Of a DNA stretch of 64,000 nt, positions 37,397-47,190 are shown one piece after another. The number at the start of each line of letters is the position of its first letter. The stretch's first letter is position 1. The stretch comes from Legionella sainthelensi (GTDB lineage Bacteria; Pseudomonadota; Gammaproteobacteria; Legionellales; Legionellaceae): positions 2,863,501 to 2,927,500 of the forward strand of contig NZ_LR134388.1 in the NCBI RefSeq assembly GCF_900637685.1. Reading direction: 5' to 3'. Below the pieces are notes generated by a model, which had not been told where the DNA came from, did no database searches, and was given only the letters and a program-made list of their open reading frames with translations. The position numbers and the translations under genes are program-made.

Positions 37397-38785
37397 CTAA
37401 GAAATTGTCTTTATATGGAATGATTTGGGTCTGGTAAGTAAATCATAGCCAATTGTAGATAACGTACATCCACGCCCAGAGTTTTTGACTCCAGTCCAAG
37501 CTAAAGCCGGATCTAAATAATCGCAACGATTGATAAAAAATGTTCCTGTTTGCAGTTGTTCACCAAGAACCATTCCTTGTTCAATATCGCTAGTAAACAC
37601 TGTTGCCGTTAGTCCATAAATACTATCATTCATTAAGGCAATCGCTTCCTCGTCACTATCAACAGACATAATTCCAACAACAGGTCCAAATGTCTCTTCA
37701 GTCATGACGCGCATTTGATGATTTACTTCAGTTAAAATTTGAGGAGCCATATAGGCAGAACCTGGTTTATCCATAGAAAAACTTCGACTATCAATATGTG
37801 CTACTGCTCCTTGTGCAAGCGCCTCTTTAACTTGTGTGCGAACAAATTCTGCCGCAGAAGAGCGCACGAGCGGTCCCAAGGTTGTATCCGGATCATCAGG
37901 GCGTCCAAGCTTATATTGATTAACAAATGCTACCGCTTTATTAACAAAATGATGATAAACATCTTTATGGACATAAATACGTTCTATACCGCAACACGAT
38001 TGACCAGAATTAAAAAATGCCCCATCCATGAGTATTTCTACCGCATTATCAATGTCTGCATCAAAACGCACATAAGCAGGATCTTTTCCCCCTAATTCCA
38101 AACCTACTTGAATAAAGCGTCCCGCAGTTAGACGTTCTACCATATCGCCTCCAGCAACAGAACCTGTGAAAGCAACATGATTGATAATAGGATGATGCAA
38201 TATCTTTTCAGTATCTGCATGCGTCAAATGTAAATATTGAAAAACCCCTGCAGGAAGAGCTGCGGCTTCAAAAGCCTGGGCAAATCGTTCGGCCACAAGT
38301 GGTGTTTGTGCTGAATGTTTGAGTATTACTACATTACCCGCCATGAGAGCGGGGATAATTGCATTCACAGCAGTAAGGTAAGGATAATTCCAGGGAGCAA
38401 TAACCAAAGAAACTCCCAGAGGTTCGCGCTTAATGTAACGAACAAATCCTGATTTTTCAGGCAGTATAATTGGAGCAAGTGCAGTACTTGCCGCTGTAAT
38501 CATATAGCGTGCACGTTCCTCCAGGCCATTAATTTCTCCTGCAGCATAGCGGATTGGTCTGCCCATTTGCCAACAAATTTCGTGAGCAATCTCGTCCTTA
38601 TTTGCAACTAAAAAATCAACAGCAGCACTACAATACCTTTCACGCTCAGCCACTAGCGTGCTAGCCCACCGTGTTTTTACATTTAATGCCTTATCAAGTG
38701 CATATTGAATTTCATTATCTCTTGCAAAGGTTCGTTCCACATATAAAGAATCATCTATGGGAGAAAAGGTTTTCAGTGTATCCAT
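37397..38785 (-). CDS. NAD(P)-dependent aldehyde dehydrogenase
   Basis: ATG 38785 has an AAGGGAT site and gives 462 residues; an upstream in-frame ATG (38860) would add 25 residues that do not fit the family. Motifs: VIAPWNYPYLTAVNAIIPALMAGN, FTGSVAGGDMV, the catalytic Glu in LELGGKDPAYV, the catalytic Cys in FFNSGQSCCGIERIYV, and EETFGPVVGIM. It should oxidise an aldehyde, probably the product of the adjacent alcohol dehydrogenase, to an acid. It follows the glutamine-synthetase-like gene by about 170 bases. Confidence 0.92.
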   Translation of the reverse strand: MDTLKTFSPIDDSLYVERTFARDNEIQYALDKALNVKTRWASTLVAERERYCSAAVDFLVANKDEIAHEICWQMGRPIRYAAGEINGLEERARYMITAASTALAPIILPEKSGFVRYIKREPLGVSLVIAPWNYPYLTAVNAIIPALMAGNVVILKHSAQTPLVAERFAQAFEAAALPAGVFQYLHLTHADTEKILHHPIINHVAFTGSVAGGDMVERLTAGRFIQVGLELGGKDPAYVRFDADIDNAVEILMDGAFFNSGQSCCGIERIYVHKDVYHHFVNKAVAFVNQYKLGRPDDPDTTLGPLVRSSAAEFVRTQVKEALAQGAVAHIDSRSFSMDKPGSAYMAPQILTEVNHQMRVMTEETFGPVVGIMSVDSDEEAIALMNDSIYGLTATVFTSDIEQGMVLGEQLQTGTFFINRCDYLDPALAWTGVKNSGRGCTLSTIGYDLLTRPKSFHIKTIS

Positions 38786-38909
38786 GCTAATCGATCCCTT
38801 AAATAACGTGGGTTGTACGTCAAAGCATTTCCATGCTTTGAGATCGTGAAACAAACGCACCCCATAAAATGCGTAGCATTTATATGGAATCCAGTTCTAA
38901 ATAAAATCA

Positions 38910-38944
38910 GTTCGATATAAAAGTCACGTTCATTTTTTATATTG
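38910..38944. repeat. degenerate copy of the GTTCGATATAA palindrome
   Basis: GTTCGATATAAAA pairs imperfectly with TTTTTTATATTGAC around a GTCACGTTCA loop. It is related to the elements at 1536-1574 and 2580-2613, and lies between the glutamine-synthetase-like and ALDH genes. Confidence 0.45.
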
Positions 38945-38954
38945 ACATTCACAT

Positions 38955-40325
38955 TTAAATAATTTCAAAATAACGATCTAATTCCCAGTCAGTAACATGC
39001 CGACGAAATTCTCGCTCTTCCCATTCTCGAGTAGCCGCAAAATGCTCCACAAATGGATCCCCAAATAAGGAACGAGCAACTGTTGATTCTTTAAGACGGG
39101 TAGAAGCTTCCCAAAGTGTTCGCGGCAAAATCTGTTCTTCTTGATAATTTTGTACATACGAATTGCCTTTAATTTCCGAACTCAGCTCTAACTCCTGTTC
39201 AATACCATATAAGCCAGAACCTAAGGCTACCGCCAGGGCCAAATAAGGATTTGCGTCTGCAGAACCCAATCGATATTCAATGCGTTGTGATTTATCATTT
39301 CCTGGGATAACTCTTAATGCCGCAGTTCTATTTTCTACACCCCAAGTAGCATTTGTTGGCGCCCAAAAACCAGGAATCAGGCGCGTAAAACTATTCACTG
39401 TAGGAGAAACCATTGCCAGTAACTCTGGTATCAGTTTTTGCTGTCCGGCGATAAAATGCCGCTGCAGTTTACTCATATTATTTTGCATGGATGGATCATA
39501 AAAAGCACTCTCCCCCTCTTTATGTCGTAAAGAAAGATGTATGTGCCCACTTTGTCCGGGATAATGGGGAGACCATTTGGCCATAAAAGTCGCCATTTTA
39601 TTGTTATGCTGTGCCAAAACCTTCATAAAAGTTTTAAATAATGCTGCCTTATCTCCAGCAATATCAATCTTATCTACCGCAATAGCAGCCTCTATTACTC
39701 CTGGACCTGATTCTGCGTGTAGGCTTTCAATGGGGAAATTCATCACTTCGCCCATTTGTAGGATTTGGTGATATAAATCAGCATGCACACTATTACGAAT
39801 CATAGAATAGCCGAAATAATCAGGGGTCATAGGTTTTAAATTACGAAAGCCTTTAGCACGAATACTGTCAGGTGTCTCATCGAACATAAAAAATTCATAC
39901 TCTAATGCTGCATAAGCATCAAAGCCCATAGCAGCAGCCTTCTGAATCACTCGTCGAAGTAAAGCTCGTGGGCATATGACTTCCGCATCACCCGCAAATT
40001 CCGCCATGAATAAAAGTTGATTCTCTTCAAAAATAAGATCGCGACATGTTTCGGGCAAAATACGCACTAAAGTATCTGGATAACCTGTATGCCACCCTGT
40101 GTATTTCCCATTATCATAGAGTTTATCCTTGGAGTCCCAGCCTAAAATTACATTACAAAAAGAAAAACCATTATCAAGCGCGGAAAAGAATTTATCTTGG
40201 CTCATGTACTTACCAAGCATTACGCCGTCCACATCAAATAAGCCAACTTTGACATGAGAAAGTTCACGTTCTCTAACTATTTGCTTTGCTGCTTCAACAG
40301 TTTTAATATCCTTTGGAGTTAACAT
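38955..40325 (-). CDS. glutamine synthetase-family ligase (PuuA/GlnA4-like)
   Basis: The 456-residue protein has the GS fold but not the standard nitrogen-assimilation GlnA sequence. The metal region is AALEYEFFMFDETPD and HAESGPGVIEAAIA (in place of the GlnA HHEVATAGQ), then GQSGHIHLSLRH, FTRLIPGFWAPTNATWGVENRTAALRV and RIEYRLGSADANPYLALA. Such proteins ligate glutamate to amines (gamma-glutamylpolyamine or gamma-glutamylethanolamide synthetases). The downstream alcohol and aldehyde dehydrogenases and GATase support an amine or amino-alcohol catabolic role; the substrate is not shown by the sequence. Confidence 0.88.
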   Translation of the reverse strand: MLTPKDIKTVEAAKQIVRERELSHVKVGLFDVDGVMLGKYMSQDKFFSALDNGFSFCNVILGWDSKDKLYDNGKYTGWHTGYPDTLVRILPETCRDLIFEENQLLFMAEFAGDAEVICPRALLRRVIQKAAAMGFDAYAALEYEFFMFDETPDSIRAKGFRNLKPMTPDYFGYSMIRNSVHADLYHQILQMGEVMNFPIESLHAESGPGVIEAAIAVDKIDIAGDKAALFKTFMKVLAQHNNKMATFMAKWSPHYPGQSGHIHLSLRHKEGESAFYDPSMQNNMSKLQRHFIAGQQKLIPELLAMVSPTVNSFTRLIPGFWAPTNATWGVENRTAALRVIPGNDKSQRIEYRLGSADANPYLALAVALGSGLYGIEQELELSSEIKGNSYVQNYQEEQILPRTLWEASTRLKESTVARSLFGDPFVEHFAATREWEEREFRRHVTDWELDRYFEII

Positions 40326-40511
40326 GACATATCCTTTGTCTGTAAGCTATGATTTATTGATAATAGCCCAGATTATGTTATTGAATCCAGAGATATTTTT
40401 TCAAGTTTTTAAGAATTTTAAAGCAGTCAATAATTGCGTAACTATTGCGCATACGGTATGATCTCCTCATTCTACCTACTCATAACGCAATCGCTAACGA
40501 AAAATAAAATT

Positions 40512-41228
40512 ATGCCAAATCATATAATTGCTGATGTACCCAAATCCCTGAACCAATTTCTTTATCAAGTAGACTTGGAGTATCGACAATCTCTTACTTC
40601 AATTCCTTTATTCAACCCACAAAAAACAGGTACATGGGATAAAGAACAAAAGAAAATTTTTGCTTCGGTTTTTTATCATTTAAGAGGCCACTTCATCAAT
40701 TTTCTTTGGTATATTGCTAATTTTTCTCATAACGAGTTGACTAAAAAAATTATTCTTGAAAACATTCACGAAGAATTAGGAATGGGGAGTTGTTTTTCAC
40801 ATGAGATGCTTTACGAACGTTTTGCTAAAGAATGTGACGTAGACATTCATGATGAAATTGTTAATGAAACTCACTATCTTACTTTTGCGAGAAATTTTAA
40901 TAAATCTCATTTGCAATGGCTATCAGCGCATGATGAAGACGAAAGAATCTCCGCTTTTGCAGCCTATGAGCGTCTTGATAATTTAGATTATCCGCATTTA
41001 ACGGAAATGGCTGATTCAATTCAATTAAGCCAGCATGCAAAAACATTTTTTAGAATACATACTCATGTAACGCACTTTGATTCGACACTTAGCTTAATTT
41101 TACCTATCTGGGAAAAAACACCCGATAAAATAGTCAAAGCATTTGACTTCATCTACACCCACCAGCAACAGATGTGGAATAACCTATCCAATTATATGTT
41201 CTCTTTAGCAGCATTAGAGTCCATTTAA
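40512..41228 (+). CDS. heme-oxygenase-like diiron oxidase (iron-containing redox enzyme family)
   Basis: ATG 40512 gives 238 residues (MPNHIIADVPKS...); an upstream in-frame ATG 40434 is less likely. Candidate metal ligands fit the HDO pattern: ENIHEELGMGSCFSHEMLYERF (Glu and His), AAYERLDNLDYPHL (Glu) and FFRIHTHVTHFD (His, Asp), within an all-helical protein. Family members oxidise fatty-acid or amine-type substrates with a labile diiron site. It is divergent from the glutamine-synthetase-like operon with a short shared upstream region, so a functional link to that pathway is possible but unproved. Confidence 0.75.
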   Translation: MPNHIIADVPKSLNQFLYQVDLEYRQSLTSIPLFNPQKTGTWDKEQKKIFASVFYHLRGHFINFLWYIANFSHNELTKKIILENIHEELGMGSCFSHEMLYERFAKECDVDIHDEIVNETHYLTFARNFNKSHLQWLSAHDEDERISAFAAYERLDNLDYPHLTEMADSIQLSQHAKTFFRIHTHVTHFDSTLSLILPIWEKTPDKIVKAFDFIYTHQQQMWNNLSNYMFSLAALESI

Positions 41229-41471
41229 CAAATATGCGGGGCTCATAATAGCTCGGATTCAAGAAACGTGTGCCGTCCTCGCGCAAGCGGGGGTGCCTTT
41301 TGATGCAGGCACCAATGAAGTTGATAATCAAGCAAAGAATCTAGAGTCTGTTAACATTTGATCCCCCAAGTTCTGGTGCGGCTTAACCGTCTTTGTTGGG
41401 CCAAGGCCCAACAAACTTTTTTCCTTAACTTAATGGCAGCACAGCGTCGAGGGAGCAAATGTCAACAGGCC
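41229..41471. other. non-coding region between convergent genes, GC-richer patch
   Basis: No gene seen. The stretch 41263-41305 contains the inverted pair GCACC...GGTGC within a CGCGCAAGCGGGGGTGCC segment that looks like a fragment of a GC-rich dispersed repeat; it resembles remnants near 16640 and 32500. Confidence 0.35.
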
Positions 41472-42730
41472 TTAATCAATTTTAGGAAATTTTACCGTAA
41501 AATGAGCAAATTCATTTAATTTCCCCTTACAAAAAATATCGCCGCCTGCCTCTTGCATCAGCAATTTGCAATAAGCCAGCCCTAAACCCGTACCATTTTG
41601 ACGTTCAGAGTAGAAGCGTTCAAATATTTTTCCGAAATTTTTAGAGTAGATTCCTCGAGCTGTATCCTTAACGTGAAGGTAATTGAAATTATCTTTTCCA
41701 ACACCAACTTCCAACCAAATCGAGATAATCCCCTTACCTGTTTCTTCAATGTATTCAAGACTATTTTTTAATAAATTCCATAGTAGATTTTTAAACGCTA
41801 ACTCTTCTAACCAAATGGAGAAATTATTTTCATAATTAACATGAATAAGCGACTTTTGTGTTTCTTTTAATGGATAATCATCGACAGCCCTTTCAATTAA
41901 ATTATGGATTGGGTAAATACTAAAATTACTTGTGTTGAACTTATTATGGCGTATATTACTTAACTGCATGCTGATGATGCGATTACTCGTTTCTATCCCC
42001 CGAGTAATCTTATTCAAACTTTCCTGCAAATCGTTTCGTATCTCGGAGTTTTTGATTTTATTCAAAATAATTCCCTGTAACTCAGCTTGCAAATAAATAC
42101 TCGCTAGTGGTGTACGCAGATCATGTGCAATACTGCTCGCAAACATACGCATTCCCGAGAGACGACCTGCAATAATTATTTCTCTATCCCGAGCGAACAA
42201 AACACCAATCACAGCTGCTGCAACGCACGTCATCGATAGGCTAAATAATGAAATGGTGCCTGGTATATATTCCATAACCCGGTGCGTTAGAAAATAAGAG
42301 AAAAAAGCAAGCCCACATCCTCCAAAAATGAGAATAAGCGATCCTAAAGCACTCGTTACCAATAAAAGAAAAAAATAGCAGAAACACAATTCATTAACCA
42401 CAACGTAGAGCAATGATTGATAAGTGTTAAATAGCAAAAGAAGTAGGGCAAACAAAATAATAAAACGAGATACCAAAAAACAGGTAGCCACCTCAATAAG
42501 AAACGTGGCCAAAATCGATTTAAAGCCAAACAAGCACAAAGAAAAGTAGCGATAAGCCGTAAACAGAATTCTTCACTCAGTTGAAAACTTTCGAATTTCC
42601 AAAAAACACCAAATAGCGGATAGTTGATCATCATCACAATGCCAAATAATGTAATTTGGTGACTTGCATCTTCTGTCTGCTTCGATAGATATTGATAAAT
42701 AATAAGTAAACTCTCTTTTAACCGCTTCAT
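41472..42730 (-). CDS. CqsS/LqsS-like membrane sensor histidine kinase (one-base frameshift)
   Basis: The N-terminal piece (ATG 42730 to 42356) encodes hydrophobic segments with the CqsS-like NYPLFGVFWKFE and LLFCLPYFFCYLTLINHCSTLWLMN; the rest (to 41472) carries the kinase. Between them a run of seven A (42369-42375) needs one more base to read SAIFFLLLVTSALGS, giving 419 residues. The phospho-acceptor His is in SSIAHDLRTPLASIYLQAE, the N box in LLWNLLKNSLEYIEE, the G1 box in VKDTARGI (unusual for DxGxG) and G2 in ERQNGTGLGLAYCK. There is no receiver domain and no autoinducer synthase nearby. Ligands of this family are alpha-hydroxyketones. Confidence 0.85.
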
Positions 42731-42894
42731 TATCCATTAGACTCATCTTTTTAACGGCTTAAGAATAGCATACTTCAGTTCCTTTTCTATTCGCTTTTTA
42801 TAAATGTAATTCATTTATTCAAAATAAAAACACCCCTACTCTATCTCGCATGATTTTGTTAAAATCACCGCTCTTTAATTCAATCAAAGTGTTT

Positions 42895-45432
42895 ATGGCA
42901 ACTCCTCACACCCCCATGATGCAGCAATATTTACGCATTAAATCAGAATATCCTGATATGCTTTTACTTTATCGTATGGGGGATTTTTATGAACTTTTTT
43001 TTGATGATGCAAAACGCGCCTCTCAGTTATTAGATCTTACTTTGACTCATCGTGGTCAATCCGCGGATAAACCTATTCCCATGGCAGGTGTTCCCTATCA
43101 TGCAGTAGAAAATTATCTGGCCAGACTTATCAAAAAGGGTGAATCAGTTGCCATTTGCGAACAAATAGGCGACCCAGCAACAAGTAAAGGACCTGTTGAG
43201 CGACAAGTTACTCGCATTATTACTCCAGGCACAGTCGTTGATGAAGCCCTTCTGGATGCAAAGAAAGATAACTTACTTTTAGCGGTGCATCAGAACAAAC
43301 AAAAAATTGGTTTAGCCTGGGTAGATCTAAGTGGTGGTCGTTTTCATTTGTTGGAACTCACTCAAAGTAATCAGCTTTGTGCGGAATTGACAAGACTACA
43401 GCCTGCAGAATTGCTTTTACAAGAGAATTCTCCCTTAGAAGAATATTGCTCTTCTTTTCCGGTTAAAATAAGACCTGGTTGGGAGTTTCAATTTGATAAT
43501 GCCAAAAAACTCTTATGCGAGCAATTTTCAGTAAATGATCTTTCTGCTTTTGGTGAACATGATTACCCTACTGCTTTAGTGGCGGCTGGAACTTTACTCT
43601 CTTATTTACATACCACACAAAAACAAGCACTGCCTCACCTAACAACGATCACTCTTGAAAATTCTCATGATTATTTACAGCTCGATGCCGCAACACAAAA
43701 ACATTTAGAGTTATTTGAAAATATAAGCGGCAGCCAGGAAAACAGTTTAATTTCTATTATAGATAAAACAGCCTGCTCGATGGGCAGTCGCTTACTGAAG
43801 CGCTGGCTTGGAAGACCGTTAAAACAACATAAGCCCATCCAAGAGCGCCAACAGGCTATTGAAGAAATTATTAAGTTGCAACAAGCCCCTATACTCAATC
43901 ATTTACTCAAACAAATTTGTGATGTAGAGCGAATTGTCTCCCGTATCGCTTTAAAATCAGCTCGTCCTCGTGATTTGTTTTTTTTAAACAACACGTTAGA
44001 GTTACTTCCAGAGCTTAGCATTGCACTTGGAAACAATCAGAGCACACTGATAACACAATTAAAAAAATATTTAAGTCCATTACCAGAATTACAAGAATTA
44101 CTCTCAGCAGCAATCATCGAAAATCCTCCTATGTTAATTCGTGATGGTGGAGTCATTGCCTCAGGTTTTGATGAAGAGCTCGATGAATTAAGAATGTTAA
44201 GCACACGTGCTAATGAAAAATTAATCCATTTAGAGCAACAAGAAAAACAGCATACTGGTTTGTCTACTTTGAAATTTGGTTTTAATAACGTACAGGGTTA
44301 TTACATTGAGCTTTCTAAAACTCAAGCAGAGAAAGCACCCCCACATTATCACAGAAAACAAACTTTAAAGAATGTAGAACGATATATCACCCCAGAATTA
44401 AAACAATTTGAAGAAAAAGTATTATCTGCACAAGTTAAAGCATTGGCACGCGAAAAATGGCTCTATGAGCATTTACTTTTAGAAATTCAAAAAAATATCA
44501 ATGAACTATGCTCTCTAGCACAAGGTTTGGCGCAACTGGATGTTCTTACAACACTTGCCGAACGAGCACAAAGCTTCAATTGGTCCTGCCCGAAACTTGT
44601 ACCTGAATCTCAACTTTCCATTAAGGCAGGTCGCCATCCTGTGATCGAACATTTGCTACAAGAACGTTTTATTGCAAATGATTTATATCTTGATCCATCA
44701 CAAAACATCTTATTGATTACAGGGCCTAATATGGGTGGTAAATCGACTTATATGCGCCAAACCGCCCTCATTGTTCTTTTAGCGCATTTAGGTAGCTTCG
44801 TCCCTGCTACAGCTGCAACTTTAGGCCCAATAGACAGAATTTTTACACGTATAGGTGCAAGTGATGATTTAGCATCGGGACGCTCTACATTTATGGTAGA
44901 AATGACAGAAACAGCACAAATTTTGAGACAAGCTACACATCAAAGTTTAGTCTTAATTGATGAAATTGGCCGCGGCACAAGTACTTATGATGGTATGGCT
45001 TTAGCCTATGCCAGTTGTACTTATCTGGCCACAACCATCAAAGCATATACTTTATTTTCGACCCATTACTTTGAGTTAACCCATCTCCCACAACAATGGC
45101 CTTGTATCCGCAATGTCCACTTGCAGGCGTCATTAGATACTGGACGTATTGTTTTTTTATACCGAGTGGAGCCTGGGTATGCAAATCGAAGTTATGGTTT
45201 AGAAGTCGCCGAGCTTGCAGGAATACCCACCGAAGTTTTAAAAATTGCTCATACGCATCTAAAACAAATGCAAACAGGCCTTCCCGTCTCTCAAGCACAA
45301 CCCAAAGTCCAAGAGCACCACACATCACCTATTTTACAAGAACTAGCCCAACTCGATCCTGATCGACTAACTGCTCGAGAAGCACTTGACTTAATTTATC
45401 GATTCAAAGACATGGAAACAATTGATATATAG
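42895..45432 (+). CDS. mutS: DNA mismatch repair protein MutS
   Basis: MutS recognises mispairs and starts methyl-directed repair. ATG 42895 gives 845 residues ([20 protein letters not shown]); the in-frame ATG at 42850 would add 15 residues. The mismatch-binding wedge is [14 protein letters not shown], with [18 protein letters not shown] following; the ATPase has Walker [14 protein letters not shown], Walker [17 protein letters not shown] and FSTHYFELT. The C-terminus ends with a short dimerisation region. It is divergent from the sensor kinase gene. Confidence 0.97.
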   Translation: MATPHTPMMQQYLRIKSEYPDMLLLYRMGDFYELFFDDAKRASQLLDLTLTHRGQSADKPIPMAGVPYHAVENYLARLIKKGESVAICEQIGDPATSKGPVERQVTRIITPGTVVDEALLDAKKDNLLLAVHQNKQKIGLAWVDLSGGRFHLLELTQSNQLCAELTRLQPAELLLQENSPLEEYCSSFPVKIRPGWEFQFDNAKKLLCEQFSVNDLSAFGEHDYPTALVAAGTLLSYLHTTQKQALPHLTTITLENSHDYLQLDAATQKHLELFENISGSQENSLISIIDKTACSMGSRLLKRWLGRPLKQHKPIQERQQAIEEIIKLQQAPILNHLLKQICDVERIVSRIALKSARPRDLFFLNNTLELLPELSIALGNNQSTLITQLKKYLSPLPELQELLSAAIIENPPMLIRDGGVIASGFDEELDELRMLSTRANEKLIHLEQQEKQHTGLSTLKFGFNNVQGYYIELSKTQAEKAPPHYHRKQTLKNVERYITPELKQFEEKVLSAQVKALAREKWLYEHLLLEIQKNINELCSLAQGLAQLDVLTTLAERAQSFNWSCPKLVPESQLSIKAGRHPVIEHLLQERFIANDLYLDPSQNILLITGPNMGGKSTYMRQTALIVLLAHLGSFVPATAATLGPIDRIFTRIGASDDLASGRSTFMVEMTETAQILRQATHQSLVLIDEIGRGTSTYDGMALAYASCTYLATTIKAYTLFSTHYFELTHLPQQWPCIRNVHLQASLDTGRIVFLYRVEPGYANRSYGLEVAELAGIPTEVLKIAHTHLKQMQTGLPVSQAQPKVQEHHTSPILQELAQLDPDRLTAREALDLIYRFKDMETIDI

Positions 45433-45498
45433 CTGTATATTCTTAGATCTTGTCTGCAATTCGGAGACATTTTTGGTGAAACAGGTACCGAGACTATC

Positions 45499-47190
45499 GT
45501 GAAAAAACTCATCTCTCTGATACTCCTCATGACTTGTTTTGCACTCTTTGCCAAAGATAATAGTGATCCAATATCTATTACACTTCATGGGGTTTCTGGA
45601 AAAGTAGAAGCTAATGTTGAAAAACGTTTGCAGGAATTACAAAAATTAAAACCCCTTGCTCAATTCAGCTTAGAAGATTTACGAGAGCAAGTGTTACAAG
45701 CAATCCAACCCTTCGGCTATTTTAAGGCAAATGTTATTATTCAAAGACCAAATACGCAAAATTTGATGGTCACCATCCATCCTGGCCCCCAAATCATGAT
45801 TTCAAAAGTCAGGCTCGAGCTGAAAGGCGAAGGAACACAAAATCCAGCGTTACGTGAAGTGATAAAAAATGTACCTTTAATACCCGGGACCCCTCTCTTC
45901 ACAGAACAATATGAACAAACTAAATTAAAACTTATCGATACAGCAGAAAATCAGGGTTACTTACATGCTCGCTTTCAGAAAAATGAAATTTTAATTGATG
46001 AAGGAAATTACACAGCAGAAATTACTCTTATTCTTGATACGGGCCAGCTTTATTATTTTGGACAAATTCAATTTGATCCTACCTATATTAATCCTAAACT
46101 ATTACATCGCTTTGTACCTTTCCATCCGGGTCAAGTGTATTCAGCAGATAAAATACTTCAATTAAATAACGAATTATCAAATAGCGGCTATTTTAGCTCC
46201 GTACTCGTAAAACCACAAATCTCAGAAAATTCATCTGTTCCTATTCAAATCCATACTGAGCCCGTATCCAAATATTCCTATACTTTAGGGGCAGGCTATG
46301 GAACTGATACTGGCGTCCGTGGTCGAGCTGCTTTGCATGTAATTCCAGTAAATCGTCAGGGACATAAATTTAATCTTTTAGCCCAAGGATCTTTTGTACA
46401 AAACGCATTACAGGCTCAATATGTTATTCCTGGCCAAAATCCTGTAACAGATCAATACACACTTACAGGCAATTTTTCAAATTTAAACTACAGCGCAGGC
46501 TATAGTAATTCATTTCTTGTATCGCTCGCGCAACAACATCGCGTCAAAAATTATCAACGCACTTTATCGCTCAACAGCTTATACGAGGGTTTTCATTACG
46601 CATTACAACATGATACAAAGCAATTTCTACTTTATCCCAAAGCAACTTTAACTTTTAGTAAAACAAAAGATCTGCTCTTTTCTCCTTCGGGTTATAACAT
46701 CACTATTAACGGTCTTGCCGCCAATAAAATTGCTTTATCTACCATTAATTATGCACAAACGTCCCTGGATGCAAAAGCTGCGATACGAATAGATCCCTGG
46801 CGTTTACGCCTTTATGGGCATGCCATACAAGGGTTTATTGCCATCAATAACATCGAGCAACAACCATTATCGCTTGCTTTACTTTTAGGAGGAACGGATA
46901 ATTTAAAAGCCTTTAGCTTTAACTCAATAGGGCCAAGTAGAATAATTAGCTACGCCGGTTTTGAGGTTCAAAAAGAAACGAAAAAAAATTGGTATCTAGT
47001 TGCTTTTTATGATGCGGGTGCCATTTATAATCCAAATCCATTGAAAAGTTATTATGATGCAGGTGGTGGTTTGATGTGGGTTTCTCCCATAGGTCCAATT
47101 AAAGTAGGATTAGCTCAAGCCATCAATCATCGATGGCAACGTGATAGTAATAGTCCTCGATTAGTGATTAGTATGGGGCCTGATTTATGA
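45499..47190 (+). CDS. tamA: TamA, outer-membrane Omp85-family translocation protein
   Basis: With TamB it forms the TAM complex for phospholipid transport or outer-membrane protein insertion. The start is GTG with a signal peptide (MKKLISLILLMTCFALFAK). Three POTRA-like domains (about residues 25-250) precede a beta-barrel (from about 255: TLGAGYGTDTGVRGRAAL). The 563-residue length is typical. In the lid-lock region the highly conserved [VI]RG[FY] motif appears as LKAF (GGTDNLKAFSF), an unusual change. The stop codon overlaps the tamB start (ATGA), so they are translationally coupled. Confidence 0.9.
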   Translation: MKKLISLILLMTCFALFAKDNSDPISITLHGVSGKVEANVEKRLQELQKLKPLAQFSLEDLREQVLQAIQPFGYFKANVIIQRPNTQNLMVTIHPGPQIMISKVRLELKGEGTQNPALREVIKNVPLIPGTPLFTEQYEQTKLKLIDTAENQGYLHARFQKNEILIDEGNYTAEITLILDTGQLYYFGQIQFDPTYINPKLLHRFVPFHPGQVYSADKILQLNNELSNSGYFSSVLVKPQISENSSVPIQIHTEPVSKYSYTLGAGYGTDTGVRGRAALHVIPVNRQGHKFNLLAQGSFVQNALQAQYVIPGQNPVTDQYTLTGNFSNLNYSAGYSNSFLVSLAQQHRVKNYQRTLSLNSLYEGFHYALQHDTKQFLLYPKATLTFSKTKDLLFSPSGYNITINGLAANKIALSTINYAQTSLDAKAAIRIDPWRLRLYGHAIQGFIAINNIEQQPLSLALLLGGTDNLKAFSFNSIGPSRIISYAGFEVQKETKKNWYLVAFYDAGAIYNPNPLKSYYDAGGGLMWVSPIGPIKVGLAQAINHRWQRDSNSPRLVISMGPDL

